Below, piece after piece: positions 8,928 through 18,097 of a stretch of DNA of 64,000 nt. The stretch lies in contig NZ_MCGG01000027.1 of the NCBI RefSeq assembly GCF_001746755.1, forward strand, positions 38,917 to 102,916, written 5' to 3'. The DNA is from Magnetovibrio blakemorei (lineage in GTDB: Bacteria > Pseudomonadota > Alphaproteobacteria > Rhodospirillales > Magnetovibrionaceae). Each line of letters opens with the position of its first letter. Positions within the stretch are counted from its first letter, which is position 1. Position numbers and translations under genes: made by a program. The notes below the pieces were generated by a model that was not told the origin of the DNA, searched no databases, and saw only the letters and a list, made by a program, of their open reading frames with translations.

Positions 8928-10907
8928 TTACAGGCGCGCTTTGGCTTGTGCAACCACATTCTCTGCGGTGATGCCAAAGTGCTTATACAATTCAGGCGCA
9001 GGCGCAGAAGCACCGAACCCGGTCATACCGACAAAGCCGCCGTCTGAACCGATGTATTGATCCCAACCAAAGCGCATAGCGGCTTCGACGCCGACTTTAA
9101 CGGTGCCTTCGCCCAACACACTGGCACGATAGGCTGCGTCTTGCTGATCGAACAGTTCCCAACATGGCATGGACACAACCGCGGTCGGTACACCTTCGCT
9201 TTGCAGCGTTGCCCGTGCCGCCATGGCGATTTCGACTTCGGAACCCGTCGCCATCAAGGTGACTTTGCGGGCGCCGCCTTCAGCTTCGGCCAGAACATAC
9301 GCACCCTTGGCGGAGAGGTTTTCATCCGTGTGGGTGGTGCGCAACGGGGTCAAGGCTTGACGGGTCAAGATCATGCCCGTCGGAGTCTTTTCTGCTTTCA
9401 AAGCCGTTGCCCAGCATTCCGCCGTTTCCACAATGTCGCACGGACGCATGGTGTAGAAGTTCGGCATGGAGCGCAACATCGCCAGGGTTTCGACCGGCTG
9501 GTGGGTCGGGCCGTCTTCGCCCAGACCGATGGAATCGTGGGTCAGAACGTAAACCACGCGTTTGCCCATCAAAGCCGACAAGCGGATACCGCCCATCATG
9601 TAGTTGGCGAACACCGCAAAGGTGCCGGAGTACGGAATGAAGCCGCCGTGCAGCGCCAAACCGTTCATGACCGCCGACATGGCGTGCTCACGCACACCGT
9701 AGTGCAGGTAACGACCGGAGAAGTCGGTGTTCAAGATTGACGCGGTGGAAGGCGTCTTGGTGTTGACCGAGCCGGTCAAATCGGCGGAACCGCCAATCAT
9801 TTCCGGGATAGAAGCGGTGAGCACTTCCAAAACCTTGCCAGAAGCCTGACGGGTCGCCAACTTCGGCGGTTCTTCAGCCATTTTTTTCTTAAACGCGTTG
9901 AGGGTGTCTTCCCAGCCTGCGGGCAGCGTGCCGGCATCGGTGCGGACAAATTCAGCCTTGGTCGCGGCGTCGAGCTTGTTCAAACGGCCTTCCCAAGCGT
10001 CACGGTCGGCAGAGTTCCGCGCCATGGCGGAACGCCAGGCTTCCAACACGTTCTGGGGGATTTCAAACGCCGGAGAATGCCAGCCCAGGCCTTCACGCAT
10101 GCCTTTGATTTCGTCTGCGCCCAACGGTGCACCGTGGGTGTCGTGGGTGCCCGCTTTGGTGGGCGCGCCATAGCCGATGGTGGTTTTGCATGCGATCAGC
10201 GACGGCTTGTCGGATTTGCGTGCAGCATTCAGGGCCGCTTCAATCGCAACCGGGTCATGGCCGTCAACTTTTTGCGTGTGCCACTGCGACGCTTCAAAGC
10301 GTGCACACTGATCATCAGAAAGCGTCAAGTTGGTGTTGCCATCGATGCAAATTTCGTTGTCGTCCCACATTAAGATGAGTTTGCCCAGCTTCATGTGACC
10401 CGCCATGGAAATGGCTTCCTGGGAAATACCTTCCATCAAGCAGCCGTCGCCAGCGATGACGTAGGTGTAGTGATCGACGATGTCTTTGCCGTAACGGGCG
10501 GCCTGCATTTTTTCCGCCAACGCCATACCGACGGCGGTGGTGATGCCCTGACCGAGCGGCCCGGTGGTGGTTTCGACACCGTCCACATGGCCGTATTCCG
10601 GGTGACCGGCGGTCTTGGCGCCCATTTGGCGGAAGTTGCGCAGGTCATCCATGGTGACGTCTTCAACACCCGACAAATACAGCAATGCATACATCAGCAT
10701 GGAGCCGTGGCCAGCCGACAAAACGAAGCGATCGCGGTCTGCCCATTTGGTTTTGCGCGGATCGAATTTCATGAACTTGGTGTACAGAACCGTGGCGACG
10801 TCGGCCATGCCCATGGGCATGCCAGGGTGGCCAGAGTTTGCGGCTTGCACGGCGTCAACAGCTAAAAAGCGGATAGCGTTGGCCATTTCGTTATGCGTTG
10901 CGGTCAT
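8928..10907 (-). CDS. cbbT: Transketolase
   Basis: 659 residues, full length. The N-terminal AANSGHPGMPMGMADVA block, the thiamine-diphosphate motif (GDGCLMEGISQEA...NEICIDGN), the pyrimidine domain with REHAMSAVMNG, and the C-terminal domain are all present. The enzyme transfers two-carbon units from ketoses to aldoses in regeneration of RuBP and in the pentose phosphate pathway. A GGGAGGAG ribosome site precedes ATG 10907. It sits between prk and fba in the Calvin set, so the cbbT name is appropriate, although it may also be the only transketolase of the cell. Confidence 0.96.
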   Translation of the reverse strand: MTATHNEMANAIRFLAVDAVQAANSGHPGMPMGMADVATVLYTKFMKFDPRKTKWADRDRFVLSAGHGSMLMYALLYLSGVEDVTMDDLRNFRQMGAKTAGHPEYGHVDGVETTTGPLGQGITTAVGMALAEKMQAARYGKDIVDHYTYVIAGDGCLMEGISQEAISMAGHMKLGKLILMWDDNEICIDGNTNLTLSDDQCARFEASQWHTQKVDGHDPVAIEAALNAARKSDKPSLIACKTTIGYGAPTKAGTHDTHGAPLGADEIKGMREGLGWHSPAFEIPQNVLEAWRSAMARNSADRDAWEGRLNKLDAATKAEFVRTDAGTLPAGWEDTLNAFKKKMAEEPPKLATRQASGKVLEVLTASIPEMIGGSADLTGSVNTKTPSTASILNTDFSGRYLHYGVREHAMSAVMNGLALHGGFIPYSGTFAVFANYMMGGIRLSALMGKRVVYVLTHDSIGLGEDGPTHQPVETLAMLRSMPNFYTMRPCDIVETAECWATALKAEKTPTGMILTRQALTPLRTTHTDENLSAKGAYVLAEAEGGARKVTLMATGSEVEIAMAARATLQSEGVPTAVVSMPCWELFDQQDAAYRASVLGEGTVKVGVEAAMRFGWDQYIGSDGGFVGMTGFGASAPAPELYKHFGITAENVVAQAKARL

Positions 10908-10942
10908 TGGATTTAACTCCTCCCGAGTGGTTTTTTAAAGCT

Positions 10943-11878
10943 TTAGATTGCGTGGTGGCCAAGGGCAGCCTTGACCATGTGATAGGTGATTAACAATTCA
11001 GACAGCGCCAGCGGATGGCTGTGTGCGGTGTGATTTTCAGCATCTAGGTATTCTCCGACGTTTTCGCGCAGGTGCTGCGCTTCGGGGATCAGGTTCCACA
11101 ACAGATCCTCAACCGCTTTGGCGCGTTTGTCGGAAATGTCGCCATGAATGTCGAGCACATCGACCGGTTTGCCGTCGATGTCGCGCGCCAGCTCCAAGCG
11201 AAAGCCTTTTTTCGCCGCGTCCAAAACCGGCGTCAGATCCGGGTGCGGCAAGGTTGGGCGCAGGGTGTGGCGAACGTTCAAGTGCGCCCCGGTTTCGCTT
11301 TGGTCGGTTTCCGGCGGATAGAACGTCACCACCATGTCGGCGAAGGTGCGTTGCGGCTGGATGTAGTTGTGGCTATCCGTAGCCCGCTTGGCGATGATTT
11401 CCGAGACCCGGTCTTCGGAATAACCGCGCACTTTGGTGTCACGTTGCAGTTTCCATTTGATGCGCAGGTCTTCGTCGGGCTCTAAAAACAGTTTCACGTC
11501 GTAACAATCGCGCATATCGCGGGTGGCGTAGCCCATCAGGCCTTCCAGGATGATATATTCGCGAGGCTCAACGTATTGGCACTGGCTGAAGGTGCCGCTG
11601 TCATGGTTGTAGATGGGCTTCAAAATCGGTTGGCCATCGCGCAACAGCTGGATGTGCTGTTCCAAGATGTCGATGTGATTGGCGGCAGGATCAAGCGCCG
11701 TGATGCCTCGTTTGGCCCGCTCAGCGCGGTCAAACTTGTGATAATCGTCAGTGCAAATGCTGACCACGCGCTCTGAACCCAAAATGCCCGCAATGCCTTC
11801 GGCAATGGTGCTTTTGCCCGATGCGCTGTCGCCAACGATGCCGAGTATGATCGGTCGCGTGATGCGTTTAAACGTCAT
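10943..11878 (-). CDS. cbbP: Phosphoribulokinase, class II-like
   Basis: 311 residues. Walker A is GDSASGKST at about 16-24. The TDDYHKFDR and ALDPAANHIDIL motifs, and the substrate block PIYNHDSGTF, match the class II (cyanobacterial/plant-like) PRK family rather than the octameric class I enzyme of most proteobacteria. It phosphorylates ribulose-5-phosphate to RuBP with ATP, which commits carbon to RuBisCO. It lies between glpX and transketolase with AGAGGAAG upstream of ATG 11878. A second PRK, of class I, is at 20972-21886. Relatives include uridine kinase-like P-loop kinases, but the operon context supports PRK. Confidence 0.88.
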   Translation of the reverse strand: MTFKRITRPIILGIVGDSASGKSTIAEGIAGILGSERVVSICTDDYHKFDRAERAKRGITALDPAANHIDILEQHIQLLRDGQPILKPIYNHDSGTFSQCQYVEPREYIILEGLMGYATRDMRDCYDVKLFLEPDEDLRIKWKLQRDTKVRGYSEDRVSEIIAKRATDSHNYIQPQRTFADMVVTFYPPETDQSETGAHLNVRHTLRPTLPHPDLTPVLDAAKKGFRLELARDIDGKPVDVLDIHGDISDKRAKAVEDLLWNLIPEAQHLRENVGEYLDAENHTAHSHPLALSELLITYHMVKAALGHHAI

Positions 11879-11921
11879 GGTCTCAAAACTTCCTCTGGCG
11901 GGTCATCATCTGGCACATCCG

Positions 11922-12944
11922 TTAAGCCTGCTCGCCCAACTGGTGCCAGGTGCTCAGCACTTGGCGGCGGCCATTTGGATGGAGGGCGCTGGGTCCCGAA
12001 ATCAGCAATGATTGGGTGCGTTCCATCGGCCCTTCTCGTTCGACACCTTCAAACAACAATCCGGTGGTGATGCCCGTGGCGGTGAAATGAACATTGTCCG
12101 ACTTCACCAAATCGTTCAGCGCCATCCATGTTTTGGTGTCCATCTCGGCTTTGGAAACGGCGGCTTTTTCGGTGGTCAGTTGGGGGTCAATGCGCATGGT
12201 GAATTCACCACCCAAGGCGCGAATGGCGACCGCCGAAAGCATCCCTTCGCGCGCCCCACCGGTGCCCATCAAGGCATCAATGCCGGAGCCCGAGCCAAAA
12301 TCAGGCATAGCCGCCATCAAGGCCCCCGCAACATCCCCCGCCGGATACAAGGCGACCCGCGCCCCGGCGTTGTGGATTTGGTTGACCAATTCCCGGTGAC
12401 GGGGTTTTTCCAAAACAAACACGGTGAGTTCGGAGACCGGCTTGTCGAGAACCGACGACAACTGTCCCAGCTTAACCTGGGTGGGTGCGCTGGGATCAAT
12501 TTTGCCGCGCGCCTTGGCTGATGCGGCGAATTTTTCCATATAAAATGCGGGACCGGGATTGAACAACGCCCCTTCGGGGGCCAAGGCCATAACCGCCATG
12601 GCGTTGGTCATGCCACGCGCCAAATAAGATGTGCCTTCAATCGGATCAACAACGACGTCAAAGCGGGTATCGCCTTCCCGTCCGCCAACCAATTCCAAAC
12701 CCGTAGGTAAGCCAACGGCATTGGGGGGAACGTCCCCGACGGGGTTGTCTTCACCAATCACGACACGGCCCGAAATGGCGAGCTTGCCCAGTTCCAAACG
12801 CATGGCCTCAATGGCGGTGTGCGACGATTGTCCACGACTGCCGCGCCCGACCAGTCCCGCAGCGGCACGCGCAGCCGCTTCCGTTACACGGCACAGCGCA
12901 TATACGAACAACTGATCATCGCAGCCAGAAACGCCTTGAGACAT
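11922..12944 (-). CDS. glpX: GlpX-type (class II) fructose-1,6-bisphosphatase
   Basis: 340 residues from ATG 12944 (MSQGVSGCDDQLFVYALCR), chosen because AGGA lies 7-10 bp upstream and because GlpX proteins begin just before the LxxxALxRVTEAAA helix; a longer in-frame extension to 13067 looks non-coding. Family motifs seen are RGSRGQSSH, IGEDN, the metal-binding DPIEGTSYLARGM and GTGGAREGMLSAVAIRALGG. It removes the 1-phosphate of FBP, and in many autotrophs also of sedoheptulose bisphosphate. It is first in the leftward glpX-prk-tkt-fba Calvin set, so it fills the cbbF role. Confidence 0.93.
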   Translation of the reverse strand: MSQGVSGCDDQLFVYALCRVTEAAARAAAGLVGRGSRGQSSHTAIEAMRLELGKLAISGRVVIGEDNPVGDVPPNAVGLPTGLELVGGREGDTRFDVVVDPIEGTSYLARGMTNAMAVMALAPEGALFNPGPAFYMEKFAASAKARGKIDPSAPTQVKLGQLSSVLDKPVSELTVFVLEKPRHRELVNQIHNAGARVALYPAGDVAGALMAAMPDFGSGSGIDALMGTGGAREGMLSAVAIRALGGEFTMRIDPQLTTEKAAVSKAEMDTKTWMALNDLVKSDNVHFTATGITTGLLFEGVEREGPMERTQSLLISGPSALHPNGRRQVLSTWHQLGEQA

Positions 12945-13157
12945 AAAAAATCCTGAGCATGAGGTGAGAACTGAAAAAAAATATCGCGCACCAAACCGAC
13001 AGATCCGAACCTCATCCATATGAAGCTCAGCCGTTTTGTCCGGTCTGCCAAAGGCATCTTCAGACACCCCGGAGAAAGAGATCTCTGAGAGACCTTTGGC
13101 ATTTCAGAGAGCAGCGCCTCCCCGCGCGCTCATCCAAAAAGGAGACCGGTAACACAC

Positions 13158-13282
13158 AACCCCACCCTATGAGGCGGGGTGCGTCGCCATCAAACGCCTA
13201 ATGGCGACAAATTCAAACACCCGGGTGGGGAGCCGCTCCATTTCTTTCGGGTGGGTCAAGACCCACACTAATGGTGGGGGTT
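13158..13282. other. Highly structured intergenic segment (possible RNA leader)
   Basis: In 125 nt I find an outer long-range pair (AACCCCACC 13158-13166 with GGTGGGGGTT 13273-13282), a stem of CCCCACC (13160-13166) with GGCGGGG (13173-13179), a perfect 8-bp stem GTCGCCAT (13183-13190)/ATGGCGAC (13201-13208), a short GGAG/CTCC stem near 13229-13239, and a perfect GTGGGT-caag-ACCCAC stem at 13251-13266. The segment lies between the response regulator stop and the glpX start, so on the minus strand it would be the leader of the Calvin set. I do not recognise it as a known riboswitch. Confidence 0.5.
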
Positions 13283-13331
13283 GAATAGAAAGAGGTGAAT
13301 ATCACTGCTAACACAATGAATTGATTGAGCT

Positions 13332-14033
13332 TTAAACATTCCCACTGGCGTTCAGATAACACGCGACGGCTTGTGCGCGGTTCTTCACATCCAGCTTTCC
13401 GTAAAGATTTTTCAGGTGAAACTTCACCGTATTCAGGGAAATGGACAAATCCCCCGCAATTTGTTGGTTGGTGCGCCCCCGTGCCAATGACGCCAGCAGT
13501 TCTTGTTCACGCGCCGTAAGGCCTGAAAACGGGTCTGAACTGGAGCGAGACAAATCCATAAACGGAAACACCATACGCCCTTCGGAGACCGCCAAAACCG
13601 TTTCCGCCAGCACTGTAGATGCATCGCATTTTGAACAAAATCCGGCCCCGCCAAAGCGCATCACCTGACGCGGAATATCCGGCGCAGCGTTGCCTGTAAA
13701 CACGATAATACGTGGGGCGTTCTCATTTTTTTGCAAAGCTTGCAGAACGCCCTGACCATTGAGGTAGGGCATATTCCAGCCGATGATGCCAACGTCGAAA
13801 CTCAACCGGTCAACGGCTTCCATAAAGCGTTCGCCGTCCGCCGCCGTGGCGACCAGATTGAAGCGATCATCCAAATCGAACAACTGCACCAAGCCCGCCA
13901 AAATCAAGGGCGACTTATCGGCGATAACGATGTCGATGGGTTCGCGTTCTTCGGTGGGTGTTGTTTTCACGGAAAGCTCCTCACTTTCACAGAAGCAAAC
14001 CGTTTGGCCCTGCCTCGTCACCAATTTGAGCAA
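13332..14033 (-). CDS. NarL/FixJ-type regulator with degenerate receiver
   Basis: 233 residues: receiver-like domain at about 31-150 and a LuxR-type HTH at about 165-228 (LTAREQELLASLARGRTNQQ, then the TVKFHLKNLYGKL recognition region). The receiver keeps the acidic pocket (IVIAD) and the late Lys (CSKCD), but the phospho-acceptor position reads DVGIIGWNMP, with Gly85 where Asp is expected. The protein probably cannot be phosphorylated in the usual way. No histidine kinase is adjacent. It lies upstream of glpX in the same direction, separated by a structured segment, so control of the Calvin set is a reasonable guess only. Confidence 0.85.
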   Translation of the reverse strand: MLKLVTRQGQTVCFCESEELSVKTTPTEEREPIDIVIADKSPLILAGLVQLFDLDDRFNLVATAADGERFMEAVDRLSFDVGIIGWNMPYLNGQGVLQALQKNENAPRIIVFTGNAAPDIPRQVMRFGGAGFCSKCDASTVLAETVLAVSEGRMVFPFMDLSRSSSDPFSGLTAREQELLASLARGRTNQQIAGDLSISLNTVKFHLKNLYGKLDVKNRAQAVACYLNASGNV

Positions 14034-14333
14034 AAATCACGCCCAAATGGGTAGGTTGGCGTTATGTCTACCAGCATTAAACCAAATAAGTAAAGGACTT
14101 ACCTACCCGCATTGCAGCATTTCCACACAAGATATTGTTTATAAATCATATTTTTTATCAAAAAGAAGGTCCTGCAGACCACCCACTGGGAGGGTTTCAG
14201 ATCGAATCAAGTGTCTTCGCAGTCGAAACAGCCTCCCCACCCCACCTTTTTGTGGGGTTTTGTGCAGATCAACGGAAAAGTTGGGTAGGATTGTACAGTT
14301 TTACGCTGACACAATAAGGGAATGTAGGGAGGG

Positions 14334-14381
14334 ATAAAAAAACCTCGCCCTGTGTCCAACTGGGACAATCGGGGCGAGGCT
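14334..14381 (-). terminator. Terminator after tetraheme cytochrome gene
   Basis: Read leftward, GCCTCGCCC pairs with GGGCGAGG and is followed by seven T. It sits about 20 bp after the cytochrome stop. The rest of the 370-bp gap 14034-14403 holds an inverted pair GGGTAGGT (14049-14056)/ACCTACCC (14101-14108), close to the regulator start, and no gene that I can support. Confidence 0.9.
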
Positions 14382-14403
14382 TTGAAGTGAAGCGGAAATC
14401 CGC

Positions 14404-15828
14404 TTATTTGTGGGTCGGCAAGGTTTGAAGTTTTGCCAAAATATCCTTGATAATGGATGGCGACATACTCGCCTGCCAGGCGGGCATGTTCTCTCCCGGG
14501 TGACCATGCAATGTTTTGTGCAGGGCTTTCCAGGGACTTTCGATGGCGACACGACCAAGCGGCGGTATGGTCCGGATTGCATACCCCTGATCCCCGTGAC
14601 ACGTCGCGCACAAGGTCAAGTAATATTGCGTGCTGTTGCCCGCCACACCGCGGGCTTCCAGGGACCGAGCATCAATATACTCGTTCATATCAACTTGTCC
14701 GTTGCTGACAAAGTTGGCCAGGTCGTACAGGTCCGCATATTCGAGTTTATGTTCTAAGTCATGGGTTTCATCTTGCAAAACCTTGATGATTGCGGACGGA
14801 TGGGCACCGACCATGGTGCGGATTCCGCGGATCCCGTTGGCGCCTTTGTAATCCCAACCGTGACATTCCACGCAACGCCACGTGTTTGACCCGGTCTCAA
14901 CCTTTTTGTCTTTGGGATAAGCGGGTTGCGGATCTTTTGGATATTTGGTTTTCAGCTCAGCCGCCCAGTCATCATACAGCTTGCCGCCCCGGGCAATGGA
15001 AAACAGCGGATCGCGCGGTGGCAGCCCCTGAATGAACGCCAAGGTCGATAGGGTCGTGCGTACGTCAAACGCACGCAGCGCCGGCATAGCGTCCCCAGGA
15101 TGACCATTGAGCATCTTATGCAAAGCTTGCCATGGATCCATCCTGGCGGCATCGCCCAACGGCGGAATGGTTTTCATCAAGCGCCCGTCAGATCCATGAC
15201 AATTGACGCAAATGGTGGAAAAGTGCGCCGACGATGTGACAGGTTCGATCAACGCGCGGCCCGAAGCACGGTCAATAACACGGTCCATGGGCACCAAGCC
15301 CTTGACGATGAAGTTAGAGATATCTTCAAGGGCCTGATCGTCCAAGAAGTCTCTGTAGCCATGTTTTTCATCGGTCAAAATAGCGCTGACTTGAGCGGCT
15401 GTTGAACCGATCATGCCCGCCACACCTTTGATTCCGGTATAGTTCTCACCCGTGCTGAACGCACCTTTATCGCCCAGATAATCCCAACCATGACAGGTCA
15501 CACAGCGCCAGGTTTGCCATGGTGTTTTCGCGTATTGACCGTCTGCAGGGTACAGCGGATGCAACGTGGTCGGCTTTTTTCGGGCCAATTCACGGATCCA
15601 ATTGTCGTACATGCGTCCGCCAGCCGCGACCGAGGCCACCAACTCTTGCGCCTCTTGAGGTATGGCCTCCGATGTTTCTTGGGGTGGCGTTGAGGGCGCA
15701 GGCGTATCGGCGGCATTTAACGACGCACTTGAGAACAAGCCGATGGCGAGGGCCGTAACAACCGGCACAACGCTCCCCAGCGCGTTCAAAGGGAAAGAAA
15801 TATTCATCTTCGTGAAGGCCATTTGCAT
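14404..15828 (-). CDS. Periplasmic tetraheme cytochrome c built from a duplicated diheme unit
   Basis: 474 residues from ATG 15828, which has AAGAGG 7 bp upstream; a longer in-frame start at 15852 is less good. A hydrophobic segment (about 15-38) is a signal peptide or anchor. Four CxxCH motifs are at residues 109-113, 207-211, 319-323 and 407-411. The two halves (about 70-270 and 280-470) repeat the same order: GG(R/K)(M/L)YD(N/D)W, TWRCVxCHGWDY, a second heme CxxCHG, TIPPLG, PWxALHKxLxGHPG and MPA. This is a clear internal duplication. I do not recognise a named family beyond class I-like cytochrome c modules. It likely shuttles electrons in the periplasm, next to NapC-like and FccAB genes. 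Confidence 0.85.
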   Translation of the reverse strand: MQMAFTKMNISFPLNALGSVVPVVTALAIGLFSSASLNAADTPAPSTPPQETSEAIPQEAQELVASVAAGGRMYDNWIRELARKKPTTLHPLYPADGQYAKTPWQTWRCVTCHGWDYLGDKGAFSTGENYTGIKGVAGMIGSTAAQVSAILTDEKHGYRDFLDDQALEDISNFIVKGLVPMDRVIDRASGRALIEPVTSSAHFSTICVNCHGSDGRLMKTIPPLGDAARMDPWQALHKMLNGHPGDAMPALRAFDVRTTLSTLAFIQGLPPRDPLFSIARGGKLYDDWAAELKTKYPKDPQPAYPKDKKVETGSNTWRCVECHGWDYKGANGIRGIRTMVGAHPSAIIKVLQDETHDLEHKLEYADLYDLANFVSNGQVDMNEYIDARSLEARGVAGNSTQYYLTLCATCHGDQGYAIRTIPPLGRVAIESPWKALHKTLHGHPGENMPAWQASMSPSIIKDILAKLQTLPTHK

Positions 15829-15991
15829 TGTGTTGCCTCTTCTCGAACTCATTCACTACATACCAAAACCGGCATATTTAAGCTGGGACATCTAAACCAA
15901 TTCTACAGCGCTTATGGTGCCTGCGCACTTACAAGACACGCCTAAGGCGCGAAGGGCACTGAGCCATGAAGCACCCTACCCCAAGCTGTCC

Positions 15992-16546
15992 TTAAAAATC
16001 AGCGCCCTTGGGCAGTTCATGCACCACGCCTTTATGGCACTGAATGCAATGACCGCCTTCATTTTGCGCTTCTTTATGCTTGCGCTGTGCACGACGGCCC
16101 TGTTCGTCGATGAGCATATTGTTAAAGTCGTGACAGTTTCGGCATTCGCGTGATTCGCGGTTTTCCATTTTCGCCCAAACCCGTTTGGCCATGTCCAAAC
16201 GATGCTCTTCAAACTGTTCTTTGGTGTCGATGGTGCCCAAAATTTCGTGCATCACGTCCTTGTAGGCCAAAATCTTCGCAATCAGCTTGGCCGGATATTC
16301 TTTCGGGACGTGACAATCGGGGCAGCCCGCTTGAATGCCAACCGTATTTTTGAAATGGAAGCTCTTTTTGTATTCTTCATACGGATGGGTCATCGAATGA
16401 CACGACACACAGAAATTCATGGTGTTGGTCATGGCGACGCCATTAAAGAAAACAAACAAGAATATGGACGTTCCAAGGACGCCAACAAACACACCGGCCC
16501 ACAGCATAATCGGCCTTTTCAGCCAATTGATTATAGTCGATATCAT
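15992..16546 (-). CDS. NapC/NirT-family membrane tetraheme cytochrome c
   Basis: 184 residues: one N-terminal membrane helix (about 13-36), then four CxxCH motifs at residues 46-50, 75-79, 135-139 and 167-171. Length and spacing fit the NapC/NirT/NrfH quinol dehydrogenase family, with MNFCVSCHSM as the first heme site and CPDCHVPKEY as the second. Such proteins pass electrons between the quinone pool and periplasmic redox partners. No periplasmic nitrate or nitrite reductase gene is nearby. The neighbours are the duplicated tetraheme cytochrome (164 bp downstream) and FccAB (upstream, behind a terminator). The direction of electron flow is not settled by the sequence. Confidence 0.9.
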   Translation of the reverse strand: MISTIINWLKRPIMLWAGVFVGVLGTSIFLFVFFNGVAMTNTMNFCVSCHSMTHPYEEYKKSFHFKNTVGIQAGCPDCHVPKEYPAKLIAKILAYKDVMHEILGTIDTKEQFEEHRLDMAKRVWAKMENRESRECRNCHDFNNMLIDEQGRRAQRKHKEAQNEGGHCIQCHKGVVHELPKGADF

Positions 16547-16698
16547 TTTCCCGAGCTCCCTAGATCACGATCTTATCAATCAGGTGAAAGCGCCGTCCCC
16601 CAACGGCTACACCCTCTTGATCTTGCAGCCAGCGCCCTCTGCAGGCGTCCTGCTAAACGCCGATTATTCGGCTTTGTTCGTTCTTAATTCTGATGAAC

Positions 16699-16732
16699 AA
16701 AAGCCCCCGTTCCCAAATGGGAACGAGGACTG
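16699..16732 (-). terminator. Terminator after fccB
   Basis: Read leftward, CCTCGTTCCC pairs with GGGAACGGGG around a 4-nt loop (ATTT), followed by CTTTTG. The T tract is short. It separates fccAB from the NapC-like gene. Confidence 0.7.
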
Positions 16733-16762
16733 TTGTGTCATGTCTTTAAAGACAACCCGGCA

Positions 16763-18082
16763 TTAGCCCCAGGTGTCTTTACAGATGTTGTTGTACCAAC
16801 TGTGGGCAAACTCGACTTCACGACGGAGCATTTCAGCGCTCGCGTCCATCGGCGTCAGCCCGCCTGCACCCGCAACACCGCCAATGACGTCTTTTTCGGC
16901 GTCGAAGCGATAAACCGCGGCAACCGAGAACGCATAGTCCTTACCGGCGATCGAGTAACAGGTGTTGACATAAGACGGCGTACCAACCGGCTTGCCAGCA
17001 AGCATGTTGATGATGGCAGCTGCCGTCACCTTACCTTGCGAGTTGGCGGAGTAACCAGATTTCGGCATGGACGTCGCCACGGAAGCGTCGCCCAGCACGT
17101 GGATACCCTTGTGCACTTTGGATTCGAACGTCGTTTTATCGACATCGCACCAGCCTTTGTCGTTGGTGAGACCGGCGATCGAAGCGATCGTGCCCGCAAC
17201 TTGCGGCGCAATGTAGTTGATGACGTCGAACTTTTCTTTGCCACCCGACAGGGTTTCAATGGTCATGTCCGCAGCACTGACGGCATCGATACCGCCCGTC
17301 GATGCACCGGAACGCCATTCGATGATGGAGTTGTCGGTGCCAAAGCCATAGAGGTTCTTCCATGCCTGGGTAAACAACCCCTGCTTGGAGAACTTGTCCT
17401 TGCGGTCAATGATCACGACCTTGGACTTCGGCTTGTTGTGCATAAAGTATTGAGCAATCAAGCTCGCCCGTTCGTACGGTCCAGGAGGACAGCGGAATGG
17501 GTTGGGCGGTGCAATGATGGCAACTTTACCGCCATCAGGCATGGCTTCCAACTGTGAGCGCAGCAAAGCTGTCTGCGGACCGGCTTGCCAAGCATGAGGC
17601 AACTTGTCAAAAACGGCTTCGCCTTCTTTGACAAACGGATCAACGACAAAGCTGATGCCCGGTGCAACCACACAATGGTCGTAGCCATATGTGGTCCCGC
17701 CAGCGGTCGTTACGGTTTTCTTCGCCGCATCAATGGCCGTGACGTGGTCTTTGATGACTTTAACGCCCATTTTCATCAGACCATCGAATGTGACTTCGAT
17801 TTGGCCCATGGTGCGCTCGCCGCCGAGCACTTCGTTCGACATAAAGCACGTGTGGTAGCTGGCTTTGGGTTCGATCACCGTGACATCGATGTCGGGATTG
17901 CCCATCTTCAAGTAACGCGCCGTTGTGGCACCACCGACACCGCCACCGACGATGACAACCTTACCGCCCGCAGCTGCGTTGGCAAGGCTCGGAGCCGCAA
18001 GAGTGGCTGCGCCAGCAATGGCGACGCCGCTTGTTGTCTTCAAGAAATGACGACGGTTCATAGTGTTCATGATCTTACTCAT
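16763..18082 (-). CDS. fccB: Flavocytochrome c sulfide dehydrogenase, flavoprotein subunit
   Basis: 439 residues. A strong ribosome site precedes ATG 18082. A twin-arginine signal (MNRRHFLKTTSG, ending AAPSLANA) sends it folded to the periplasm. The FAD-binding VVIVGGGVGGATTAR follows. Cysteine sites typical of FccB are seen in PFRCPPGPYERA and later in KSGYSANSQGK/YVNTCYSIAG, the C-terminal flavocytochrome domain. It oxidises sulfide to sulfur/polysulfide and passes electrons to its cytochrome partner FccA, encoded 15 bp upstream. Sulfide:quinone reductase is a relative, but the Tat signal and the paired diheme cytochrome favour FccB. Confidence 0.93.
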   Translation of the reverse strand: MSKIMNTMNRRHFLKTTSGVAIAGAATLAAPSLANAAAGGKVVIVGGGVGGATTARYLKMGNPDIDVTVIEPKASYHTCFMSNEVLGGERTMGQIEVTFDGLMKMGVKVIKDHVTAIDAAKKTVTTAGGTTYGYDHCVVAPGISFVVDPFVKEGEAVFDKLPHAWQAGPQTALLRSQLEAMPDGGKVAIIAPPNPFRCPPGPYERASLIAQYFMHNKPKSKVVIIDRKDKFSKQGLFTQAWKNLYGFGTDNSIIEWRSGASTGGIDAVSAADMTIETLSGGKEKFDVINYIAPQVAGTIASIAGLTNDKGWCDVDKTTFESKVHKGIHVLGDASVATSMPKSGYSANSQGKVTAAAIINMLAGKPVGTPSYVNTCYSIAGKDYAFSVAAVYRFDAEKDVIGGVAGAGGLTPMDASAEMLRREVEFAHSWYNNICKDTWG

Positions 18083-18097
18083 TCTCAGTTCCCCCCC

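Noticed and set aside
14240..14257. CCCCAC/GTGGGG hairpin followed by TTTTG
   Set aside because: It could be a weak terminator, but no gene ends into it on the plus strand and the T tract is broken.
16763..18082. Sulfide:quinone oxidoreductase as alternative to FccB
   Set aside because: The Tat signal, C-terminal flavocytochrome domain and the adjacent diheme cytochrome gene favour FccB.
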